Below are positions 1 through 7,700 of a stretch of DNA of 11,640 bases, in pieces. The DNA lies in assembly GCA_009602725.1 (NCBI GenBank), contig WELB01000101.1, positions 15,866 through 27,505 on the forward strand. Direction: 5' to 3'. The notes under the pieces were generated by a model. That model was not told the origin of the DNA and ran no database searches. It was given only the letters and a program-made list of their open reading frames with translations. A program made the translations under genes and the position numbers. Source of the DNA: Spirogloea muscicola (taxonomy: Eukaryota > Streptophyta > Zygnematophyceae > Spirogloeales > Spirogloeaceae). Numbering within the stretch: the stretch's first letter is position 1; every line of letters begins with the position of its first letter.

Positions 1-357
1 AGTGTGGAAGCGAGGACCCAGACAGCCAAAGATGTCGATTGCAGCTGGCAGGAGTTGATCGCATTGGGGGTAATCGGAGTAATGCCGCAGTTTTCTTTGC
101 TCTGCTCCGCCCACTGCGTGCCCAGCAATGTGTGTTGATGCTGGGCCTTTATATGCCTCCGTAACAACAACGTCGACCAGGGCCCGTGGTCCTCCACCAG
201 GATGCACGCCCACAATGTCAAGTGTGCGGCGATGATGACGTCCCTGGGCGTCCGTGGTGATAGGCATGATATTGTTGACTTCCACGACCGCACGGTAGCC
301 GGCGTCGCGCATCAAGCCCGCCAGGGCATCGCGAAGGAGGTTGTGAATGCCCACCAT
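1..357 (-). pseudogene. Truncated non-LTR retrotransposon polyprotein, C-terminal nuclease-like end
   Basis: On the minus strand a frame runs open from a TAA at about 378, with its first Met at 357, off the left edge of the window (about 119 codons visible). The order of features matches the C-terminal part of LINE-type polyproteins: a short helical start (MVGIHNLLRDALAGLM), an RRTLDIV segment, then VDVVVTEAY, an AEQRKLRHYSDY segment, and a hydrophobic stretch AAIDIFGCLGPRF. The D...D-V-V-V-T-E...K order recalls the PD-(D/E)xK-like domain found there; that comparison is from memory of the family. No reverse transcriptase motif lies upstream in this frame, because the frame is closed just beyond the Met and palindromic repeats follow. 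It therefore looks like a broken or 5'-truncated copy. A host exon with a nuclease-like fold is the alternative. The 3' end lies outside the window. Confidence 0.5.
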
Positions 358-385
358 GGGAAAAGAAGCTCGCTCATTTTAAGTT

Positions 386-770
386 GGCTGGGAAAGCCAG
401 CCCAAAAAGATGAAAGAACGCTTCCGCGGTGACACGCGCGCCTACCCCGCTATGGTTGCTGCCTCAGGGTCACGGCGGAGTGCCGCTTTTCCTGCTTTGG
501 GTTATTTCGATTTGCTGTTGGTCACTCGTGGATTCCAGACAGGGCGGTGGCTGTGTGAGCCAGCCCTCACAGGAGAGGGAGAGAGGCTGTGAGAGGCCAG
601 CCCCTATTATTGAAATGAACAAAGCTTCTTCCGGAGAATTTTACTCGCTCTTCCACAGAGAGACGCTTTAAGACGCTTTATTCTTTTTCGGGCTGGTTGT
701 TCCAGCCCCTATTCTCAATGGGCGAGCACTTTCTTCTTTAAGAGGGGCAATGGCTGTAAGATGCCAGCCC
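386..770. repeat. Foldback repeat cluster A (five copies)
   Basis: Five copies of a short imperfect palindrome lie within 385 bp, at 386-403, 549-566, 585-603, 690-708 and 752-770. Taking GGGCTGGCTTTTCACAGCCC on the plus strand as forward, the copy at 690 is forward and the others are reversed. The copy at 386 has perfect 6-bp arms around GAAAG, and the copy at 690 has perfect 7-bp arms (GGGCTGG/CCAGCCC) around TTGTT. Copies 690 and 752 face each other and can form a longer imperfect stem. Similarity extends beyond the core: 612-624 (GAAATGAACAAAG) is the exact reverse complement of 6444-6456, beside a copy in cluster B. No gene is convincing in this stretch; the short frames open here have no family resemblance. 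Confidence 0.75.
661..680. repeat. Exact 10-bp tandem duplication
   Basis: AGACGCTTTA occurs twice in a row, immediately before the forward repeat copy at 690. It may be replication slippage or a trace of an insertion; both copies lie on the same side of the repeat, so it is not a simple target-site duplication. Confidence 0.8.
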
Positions 771-831
771 AATATCGGACGGTACGAAGAAGGCCGGAAA
801 GCGCAAGCCCACTTGACATACACGGATTAGC

Positions 832-1104
832 CTAAATGCGCAGATTTGCTCGTAAGAGTGGCTTCGCTGTTAATTTATGCATATCTGCAGTCGTTCCTTT
901 GCCTGACGCGGATTGCATTGCAGCTTTCATGAGTGTCCAGCCTTTTTTATGCGTTCTTTGCCCCGCCATCAGCTTGTAGAACGAGTCGTACTCTGAATTG
1001 TTGGCTACTCTGCCATTCGTGATGACCGCTCTCGTAGTCATATCCTCTTTTACATTCGCTTCCTGCCTTTGAAAGCTGGTAGCCAGCTTTCCTGCTCTTA
1101 GCAT
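832..1104 (-). CDS. Small hypothetical ORF, 90 aa
   Basis: An ATG at 1104 opens a 90-codon frame ending in TAG. The product is basic and hydrophilic, with a central DSFYKLMAGQRTHKKGW segment and no signal peptide or membrane segment. I do not recognise it. It begins one base after the end of a 75-codon open frame on the same strand (1333-1106). This arrangement could mean a single frame broken by a frameshift, an exon pair with a very short intron, or chance. It lies just downstream of repeat cluster A and about 850 bp downstream of the acyltransferase stop. Confidence 0.2.
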   Translation of the reverse strand: MLRAGKLATSFQRQEANVKEDMTTRAVITNGRVANNSEYDSFYKLMAGQRTHKKGWTLMKAAMQSASGKGTTADMHKLTAKPLLRANLRI

Positions 1105-1287
1105 CTTACTGCCCTATATTCTGCATCTGCGAACAGCTAAGCTCTTCCAATCCCATCTTCTCTTGTTGGGCAGTTATTTTCAATGCTATTGTGACAACCT
1201 TTTTAGGCTTGAGTAGAATGGATATCTGTCGCTGGGTTTCTTGAATTGAAGGGCTAGAGATTGACATGACATCCTCATCATTACTAG

Positions 1288-1692
1288 ATAAATCCTGCAG
1301 CCGGTCTCCTGAAATACAAGGAATCTCTTTCACTTCTTCATATCAAGCACTCAGACTGCCCTGTCTCGGGGATCAGCATCAAGAGAGCTACCAAGAAGCT
1401 GCATCCACCAATTTGCACTGTCTACTCTCTTCTTGCAGCTACTGAGTTACACAACGGCCCCCAGTTCAAGGCCCAGACTCGAGATACAAACGGCATTGCT
1501 CCCAGAGAGCTGAAGGAGCTTGTGCTAACAACTTCGTGCTCAACACTTGTTTTCGCGTGGTCGTAATCTAATGAAGGTTGTATTCTCCCTATCTAGGTAT
1601 CTTCGCAACTAAAGATCTCAATATGGCCAATGGTGACAGAAGTCAAAGGCCATTCTGTGCTCCTGTACTCCTGTGTGAATGCATGGCATTGA
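1288..1692 (+). other. Candidate two-exon 3' end of an unrecognised gene
   Basis: An acceptor-like sequence ends in TGCAG at 1300. The frame that follows is open to 1563. A GTGCTA donor-like site at about 1522, of the same form as one used in the acyltransferase gene, could be joined in phase 0 to an acceptor TATCTAG at 1596 after a pyrimidine-rich stretch. The second piece then runs to a TGA at 1690-1692. The implied protein ends in VTEVKGHSVLLYSCVNAWH. No 5' exon with a matching phase was found, no domain is recognised, and opposing minus-strand frames exist. This is a hypothesis only. Confidence 0.15.
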
Positions 1693-1960
1693 GTATTTGG
1701 AAGCATATCTGCCTGTCCAGCCCACAATTCGGATGATCCCGCTGGAACATGTCTATCATTCAAAAAGCATGTGTTGCTGCCCGGTAAGACTGAAGCATTC
1801 GACAAGCAAGCAGTTGGCAGATAGACACCAGCACTAGCTGTCAGAATCGCTCCTCGGCCGTATGTATCGGCTTAGCACAACGAATGCTTGTGCATTCGTC
1901 TCTATCGATAAGCGTTTGGAATTTAGAAGATAGGATGAAGTTCGTCTGGGATTCTAGAAG

Positions 1961-4900
1961 CTATGCTTCGCATGGGAAGCCGAGGCAGTCCATTAATTGG
2001 CGACGCATGAGTGAGGCAACCTCCTTGACTTGCTTCCGCGAGTAAAGTGGTGCAGCATACACAAGGCCGAGGTGAAGATCGGGCCCCGCCTGTTCATGTA
2101 CCAGCAACTTATGCATGGCTTCTCAGCAGCCACAACAACCACTAAAATGCCAGGTCGCAAGCACAGTTGACGCCACCACCAAGTGATCAAAAAGTACCCA
2201 AGCCCTTCTGACCGAAACTCTGTATCTAGCTTGAGCATGGAGGCAATTGCAGTAGGACGAGCGAAAGACAGGCTCAGCATTTATGGAGCTTAAGTGACCG
2301 GAAGCATTGCAAAGACATGACGCAAGGAGGACGGATATCCAGCAGTACCTGTAGAGTATCTCCAAGGGCGATGCAAGGGCCTACCCCATGAATGGAGGCA
2401 AACGGACCCAGACTTTCGTTTAGGCAAATCTGATCAACCTTCCTCCAGGTTGCTTGGTGGGGTGCATTGGTGAAGGCGGCCACCAGCGATGTGCGCAGGG
2501 AATGGTCTGGTGTGAGAGCGGGGTGCTTCAAAGCCTGTTGGCATGGTATGAGAACGAGAAAAGTAGTAAGGAACAGCCTTGCCAGAGTGTCTGCCTGGTC
2601 TCTCAGCAGAACTTAAGCTTGCTGGGGGTTGCGTGCAAGCGTGTCCACTTTTCATTATATACAATGTTATAGGTGAATCTTCATATGAGACGATGTCAGG
2701 AGCAGGCCTAGGCACGTGATGTTAATCAATGAAGACTAATGACATGCAGGGTGCGATGCCAATCAGGTCAAGAACAACCCTCAGCTGTTCCAGTAAAGGG
2801 GAGCCAACTCGAGTGGTGGATAGCACCTGAGAGAAGAGCATGTTCAGGACAGACATCTCGGTGAAGTGCTTTCCTTTGGCCTCTGCGACAGCAGCTGTTT
2901 GCGAGATCTGTCTTGCCAGGTCCCAGATATCTGTGGACTCTCCGACTTTCTCTGCAGCTGGCAGTGCTGAGTAGAACATGCCTAACGAGTTGGACGGCAG
3001 AGGTGGCTCCAGATATTTGCGGACGTCAAATACACTGCATCAAAGACTCAGTGCGTGGGGTTGGTGCAGGCGTGGGAGATATGCATATGTACAGTGGTTG
3101 GATAAGGATAACGTGCAGATAATGCTGTCCAAAGCGAAGCGAGTGACAATACCTGGTCATCCCGTACGTTTCCATCTTGTTCTCCTTGATGCCCTTGACT
3201 GCAGCCACAGCTTTCAACAAGGCAGCGCATTCTGCTCCATGAACCGTTGTGCCTTCTTTCTCACAAGCGCTGAGGAGGGCCACAGTCACTGCAGCACTAC
3301 GGGTAGAAGCCTCCTCAGTGAGTCCATCGATCTCATATTGCCATTGCTGGGCATATGGGAAAAGAAGGCGAGATCCAGGCAAGGAGTGATTTGATGATTT
3401 GTGACATGTAATAATCAAGTTGCAGTCTCTGAAGATGAGATGGGTCTGCGTATCAGCTACGAAAGGAGCTTCGATAGTGTGGCTCGCCTGCTTTTCCAAG
3501 AGCTTCGATAATAAACTGTGTATGGAAATTGCTTGTCCTGCAGTCGCTCAGTCCCTGTTGGAAAGGCAGGAGAGCCTTCTTTGCATTCGCAGCGTAACCA
3601 ACTGCGTCGATGCCTTTCTGAAAGAAGCCCTTGTCGAGCTTGCAGGGCAGGAGGTCCTCCAGGCTTGGAGGTACTGCGCAGTCATCCATCTTTACATTGC
3701 TGACAAGAGCCTCCAGAGGTGGCTCCTCGCCCACCTGACCAGACAAGATAAGTGGATGCATCTCTGAAGCAGAGTAATATAAAGCTGTACAACAGAAGAA
3801 GTGCAGCTGCACCATAAGTTTCCTAAGATTATAGACAGATCTCGATGAGAAGGCTCAAACAAGGCAAGTTGCATCATGCATGGCATCTTAGTCATGGAGT
3901 CTCGCCTTCTTTTTCATAGCACAACCAAGAGCTTCCATTAGGGACTGCGAGATGGTGATGACACTCTGCCGGTCCAAGCTGCCGCCATGCGCGCGGAGAA
4001 GTATCAGTGAATCCTTGTGGCCACCAAAGCTGGCAGTGCTTGCTGGGAAGAACCACACCTGCAAGACACAACCACAGTAACACTGCATATTGCTCACGTG
4101 CTCACAAACGATACTCAGATGCCAGTGCGCTACTTAACAAATCTGCTAGGCGCAATCTATTTTAGATGCCACGGTCAAGCCGGCTAGTCAGGTTCATAGT
4201 CTGATTTTCCCAGGCTTGTCGAGCATTGAGATGCTACCTGCATCTCTCTTTCTGCATACCTGGAAGACATCAGCAGGCCCCTTAATATCTGTGCCTAGGG
4301 GAATGCTGAAGCCGAGCTCCATGACCCTTTGCAGCAGCGTCACTTCTGGCTCTTCCTCCAACGACTTCATGCACGCCCGTGAAGCCCAGGGTAGCTAGCG
4401 AGGCATATGAGCTAGATTCCGTGTAATAACAACCACATGCTATACATCCGAGATGCAATGTGCAGTGTCAGAGAATGATGTCCTGGTTGTGGAGTCGTAT
4501 ATAGTACTGTATATGATGGCAGGCTGGGGTCAACAAGGACGCTTGGGCCAGCGGGCTTCAGCTTGTAGCGGAGTTTGCCCTTGCTATCTTTGACAATTTG
4601 TGCCCCTGCATATAGAATTGATATTTCGTAAGATGGTATCAAGTTGGCAGGAAGATCATGCAGAAGTGGCCAAGGGCTGCCACTACATGTAGATGGCGGC
4701 TAGTGCTGCCAGAATGTTCCATGTGTGTTCAGGAAGCGAGCAGGAAGAACCATGCCTTTGATGGCCACATGCACAGGCAATTTCAGCTTCATAATCGATT
4801 TTCTAGTCCTCCCAGTCTTAGTCAAGAGTTGGAGGACACTAACTGCGCATGGTCTTACAGACTAATGTGGACAGCCAAATCTAGTCATAGAGACCAAGAG

Positions 4901-5148
4901 CGAGCTTGCTCTTGTCCAGCTGGCTTTTTGGAGCTCTTCCTGCATGCCAGCAGCTCACCAAGAAAAGGATGCATCTCGACAAGGGCGTCCACTGATGACT
5001 GGAGCTGCCCAACATCTGGCATGCTGCCCAGCCCGAAGCCGACCTGGACAATGCCCGTGCCCATTTCGTATGCTCTATGCCAGAGCTCCTCCGACACGCC
5101 CAACGGCCGCTCCAGTGGCTCCTGTGCATCAGCGGCGGCAGGGGCCAT
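1961..5148 (-). CDS. CoA-dependent acyltransferase (HxxxD/condensation-like superfamily), nine exons
   Basis: Proposed exons, in transcript order: 5148-4959, 4605-4508, 4394-4260, 4058-3926, 3763-3517, 3428-3153, 3034-2827, 2534-2349, 2107-1961. All eight junctions agree in phase and give about 539 aa ending at TAG 1961-1963. The start ATG at 5148 sits in a strong Kozak context (GCCACCATGG). Landmarks match alcohol acetyltransferase/PapA-type enzymes, which move acyl groups from CoA or a carrier to an alcohol or amine: ALVEMHPFLG near residue 60, a His motif RAHGGSLDR (H165), PPSLEDLLP at 217-225, GTTVHGAECAA at 327-337, FDVRKYLEPP at 362-371, WDLAR at 397, and a final VYAAPLYSRKQV. The HxxxD motif reads H-x4-D. 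Acceptors are CAG except TAG (4395) and AAG (2108). The exon 5/6 join (donor GTTTAT 3516, acceptor CAG 3429) is the least certain. No signal peptide is seen, so the protein is probably cytosolic. The substrate cannot be told. Confidence 0.75.
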
Positions 5149-5480
5149 GGTGGCAAGAGCAGCAGCAGGTCGAGGCCCCTGCGTGCTCGAGCTAGCTAGA
5201 GCACGCAACACCAGCGCTGGGGCTTGCTGGGAAGTCACGATACTACTTGCGGCTGCCTGCAGCTACAGCGGGTCTAATTGTTGAGCGTGGCCATGCAGCA
5301 GAGTGGCAGGGGCGGCTGGCAGAAGTGAAGGCTGGCAAGCCCTGGTCCTCTGATCCGCCCCGAGTAGCTGGGAGTCCTGGGCCCGAACGCCGACCGACGG
5401 CCAAGCGCGCCGCGGTTGAGGACTGCAGCACGTCAGCCAGAGAGGAGAGAGGCAGGCAGCTGATGCAGGCTGGGGCGGGT
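5149..5480 (-). promoter_or_regulatory. Upstream region of the acyltransferase gene
   Basis: The sequence between the acyltransferase ATG and the polypurine tract is moderately GC-rich, with no recognisable TATA box and no supported gene. An in-frame extension upstream of the ATG exists (to a GTG at 5238), but the Kozak match favours the ATG. The 5' leader and core promoter presumably lie here; this rests on position only. Confidence 0.3.
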
Positions 5481-5700
5481 GAATCTGGGGGGGGTGAAGG
5501 AGGTGCGGACGGGCGGGTGAGCGAGAGAACGGAAGGGAGGGGGGAGGGGAGAGAGTGACAGACAGGGGGAGAGAGGGAGTGGGAAAGACCGAGAGATAAG
5601 GAGAGCGNGGGGGGGAGAGAGGGAAAGATCAAGATACACAGGGAGGTTGGAGGCGGAGAAGCTGAAGCTGGGAGTTGACAGGTGGAGGAGAGGGGGCGAT
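5481..5700 (+). repeat. Polypurine tract (G/A-rich), with one N
   Basis: The plus strand is almost entirely G and A from about 5481 to 5700, densest at 5521-5633 (runs such as GGGAGGGGGGAGGGGAGAGA). The mirror-like GA/GGGA content could form triplex DNA. Read from the acyltransferase side it is a CT-rich tract about 330-550 bp upstream of the start codon, a position where pyrimidine-rich promoter or leader elements can act. The N at 5608 lies inside a G run, probably a base-calling problem in the homopolymer. Confidence 0.7.
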
Positions 5701-5820
5701 CGCGGCGGGCCCGAGGTGGGCCGGCCGGTGCCCGTCGGCGGCGGCCGGCCGGCCCGAGGTGGAGCCGATCAGCCGGAGCCGCCACGGGGGGGGCGGAACG
5801 GCCTGGAAAGGCTGGCCGCT
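5701..5820. repeat. GC-rich block with 12-bp direct repeat
   Basis: GGCCCGAGGTGG occurs at 5708-5719 and again at 5751-5762. Between them lie CCGGCCGG-type palindromes and a CGGCGGCGG run. It resembles a CpG-rich promoter block and carries no supported gene. Confidence 0.5.
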
Positions 5821-6068
5821 CCCTCGCTGGGCTACATCCAGCGACATAGCAGCCTCTGGCTTTCGCCAGGGGGATTGTTTTCCGGCAGCTAGTTTGTTGG
5901 AGTTGAGGGTCCTCAATCGTAGCTACTGAGTTTTCCATCCTCCACCTGTTCTGAAGATATAGAAGAAAAGAAAGCGCGGCCAGATTGACTGGTGGCTGTG
6001 AGAGGCCAGCCCAAAGGAATGGACAAGGTCTGAAGGAGCCGGGGTGCTAAATTCGAAGACAACAGCAA

Positions 6069-6115
6069 GGGGACTCGCAGTAACCTCTAGGCAGGGGACT
6101 CTCAGTAAGCTCTAG
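6069..6115. repeat. Two-unit tandem repeat, period 25 bp
   Basis: The 22-nt units at 6069-6090 and 6094-6115 agree at 20 of 22 positions (GGGGACTC.CAGTAA.CTCTAG). They sit between two palindromic repeat copies. Confidence 0.85.
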
Positions 6116-6191
6116 TGAGAAGACGCAAGTCGGAATGGCTAGCTTTAGGCCCTCCGTCATTTGGCCCCTTCGAACCTTTGTCAAACTTTTC

Positions 6192-6274
6192 GGGCTGGCT
6201 TTTCACAGCCCTTGCCCCCATCGGGAGAGCCACTTCTTCATCCAGCGCGAGGGGGCAAGGGGAAAAGCCAGCCC
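6192..6274. repeat. Long foldback hairpin with 24-bp perfect stem
   Basis: The left arm, 6192-6219, pairs with the right arm, 6251-6274. After removing a 4-base bulge ACAG (6205-6208), all 24 positions are complementary (13 bp plus 11 bp). The loop is 6220-6250 (31 nt). The left arm can also form its own small hairpin (GGGCTG with CAGCCC, 6192-6197 and 6206-6211). The long and short folds are mutually exclusive. Confidence 0.85.
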
Positions 6275-7259
6275 ACGAGGAGAATGAGATTATACAACCA
6301 CCTGGCGGTTGCTGTTACCTTCGCCTCCTTTGTAGAGCAGCTTGTCATTCCTTTCAAAGCATAGCTTCCACGGAAAGGCTTGCCCAACTTTGAAGTGACA
6401 GTCTACGGCCTGCTGCTGCATTGGACCTTGCCCATTCCTTCTCCTTTGTTCATTTCTTTCAGGCTGGCCCTTTACTGCTATTGCTCACTTACGAGACCTT
6501 CTTCTACCTATTCTTTTGGGCTAGCCTTCTCAGCCATCGCCCCTTCCTGCAGCCGCTTGCACAGCGGGCCATCATCGTCAGGGACAGCAAAGTGAGCTAC
6601 CATGCTTCAACGCCGCTGGGTCGCTTGAATGAGGTCTTCCGCATGCGGCTCTCTATCTATTTTCAGCGTTCCCCGGCTCAGGCAGTGCACTTGCGGGCAG
6701 GCTGCACTTTAGTTGCTGCTTCTGTAGCCCATCAGGGTGACTCTCTTTCCAGCTGCAAGTTACTCCGACTTGAGGCTGCTGACTCGGTGTCAGTAAGCTC
6801 CCACTGGCTGTAGCCACTTGCATAGCTGTGTGTATTTAGCGCCTTTCGGTTCTTTGGACCTTGTTTAAGTATATCCTGGTCTGGCTTATCCCAGCCCCCT
6901 TCGGAAGAGCCCTGTCTTTCTGGGACGAACTTCCTGTCTTCTGGGCTGCCTTTGCACAGCCATCGACGGTCGAGCTACTTCATTCCCGGCCTTTTTGGTA
7001 AACGCTCTGCGGGCTGCGCGCTCCAGAGAAGAAAGCTCATCCAAAGTGGGCGAGAACTATGAAAAGCCCGAAAAGAATGAACAGCCTCCTAGGAGATGCC
7101 AGATGAAGTATCATCAATGAAGAGCTCTTCACCACTTTTCCGCCCCTTCGGACCATGTCAATGCTTATCGTACTGGCTTTTCACAGCCCTCGCCCCTGTG
7201 AATGAGCTTGCTTCATCAAAAGGGCCGACGGCTGTGCAAGGCTGGCCCGAACAGGCTCT

Positions 7260-7700
7260 CCGCGGCTCGGGAAGGCTGGCGCTACCTCACTTTCGGGGTG
7301 ACAGCCGGCCGCCTGCAGCCTTTCCTTACCTTTTCAGCAGGTGAATGCGCGCCGGTTGGTCCACTGGCCCGGCCGGGGCACGCCCGAGAAAGCAGCTTGG
7401 AAAGGCACGCGCCCGCGGAGGCGCCGGCCGGGAGCAGCCGCCGAGGCATCCCCTGCCGAGGCTCGCCCAGCTTGTGGCTGAACGCCTGCAGCCCAGGAGG
7501 CAGCGCCCGCTTGGCTAGCACCGCATTGCTGCCGCTACTGCAGCCGACGTAATAGGCCTCCCGGCCCGGGCTTGAGCCCACTCCCGCAGCAAGCACTCGC
7601 TGCTGCCGGCTGCCCGTCACTGCTGGACTACAGACTGCTGACGAGCCCTTGTCCTTGGCGCCAGTGGCGTTTACACTCTGCGAATGCCCTCTCTGCAAGC
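7260..7700 (+). promoter_or_regulatory. GC-rich upstream region of the secreted-protein gene
   Basis: About 440 bp of GC-rich sequence, with many GCCGG/CCGGC motifs at 7355-7440, lies directly before the ATG at 7701. No TATA box is evident. Long open frames exist on both strands, but they lack an ATG at a sensible place and show no family features, as expected in stop-poor GC-rich DNA. A promoter and 5' leader are inferred from position and composition. Confidence 0.3.

Larger units (their letters stand above)
790..1960. other. Region without a confident gene; exon-like stretches on both strands
   Basis: This AT-richer region lies downstream of the acyltransferase gene. On the minus strand a 75-codon open frame (1333-1106, preceded by a TTGTATTTCAG acceptor-like sequence and ending at a GTAAGA donor-like sequence) is followed one base later, in another frame, by a 90-codon ATG-initiated ORF (1104-832). 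The second has a basic, hydrophilic composition (THKKGWTLMKAA). On the plus strand, 1288-1566 is open for 92 codons without an ATG, and 1597-1692 is a second open piece ending in TGA. No family is recognised for any of these. They overlap in antisense, so at most one set is likely to be real. No repeat copy was seen here. Confidence 0.4.
5994..7249. repeat. Foldback repeat cluster B (ten copies)
   Basis: Copies of the palindrome GGGCTGGCTTTTCACAGCCC occur at 5994-6012 (reverse), 6192-6211 (forward), 6251-6274 (reverse), 6462-6478 (forward, degenerate), 6518-6535 (forward), 6881-6897 (forward), 6943-6961 (forward), 7048-7083 (reverse, with a short deletion), 7172-7190 (forward) and 7230-7249 (reverse). 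The core at 5994-6012 is identical over 19 bases to the one at 585-603. Forward copies often share a left flank resembling CCCTTCGGACCTTGTCA and a right flank resembling TTGCCCC, so the repeated unit is probably 50-70 bp. Spacing is paired, with about 55-65 bp between members of a pair. No convincing gene was found in this 1.25 kb. Confidence 0.75.

Noticed and set aside
386-770. CRISPR array
   Set aside because: Copies are imperfect palindromes with variable spacing and mixed orientation in eukaryote-like DNA.
2713-2718. CACGTG G-box as a regulatory site
   Set aside because: It lies inside intron 7 of the acyltransferase, far from any start, and a six-base match is expected by chance.
2978-3394. 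138-aa plus-strand ORF
   Set aside because: Antisense to acyltransferase exons 6 and 7, whose family landmarks are clear.
5149-5238. N-terminal extension of the acyltransferase to a GTG at 5238
   Set aside because: GTG starts are rare in eukaryotes and the ATG at 5148 has a near-perfect Kozak context.
4658-5284. 208-aa plus-strand ORF
   Set aside because: It is antisense to exon 1 and intron 1 of the acyltransferase, which has recognisable motifs and phase-matched splicing.
5243-5938. 231-aa minus-strand ORF upstream of the acyltransferase gene
   Set aside because: It reads through the polypyrimidine side of the purine tract and the N, is low complexity (Ser/Pro/Leu runs), and shows no family features.
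6421-6813. 130-aa plus-strand ORF with a hydrophobic start
   Set aside because: It passes through two palindromic repeat copies and has no domain; the hydrophobicity comes from the pyrimidine-rich repeat flanks.
7282-7698. 138-aa minus-strand ORF
   Set aside because: It lacks an upstream ATG, lies in GC-rich stop-poor sequence directly before the plus-strand gene, and has no recognisable features.
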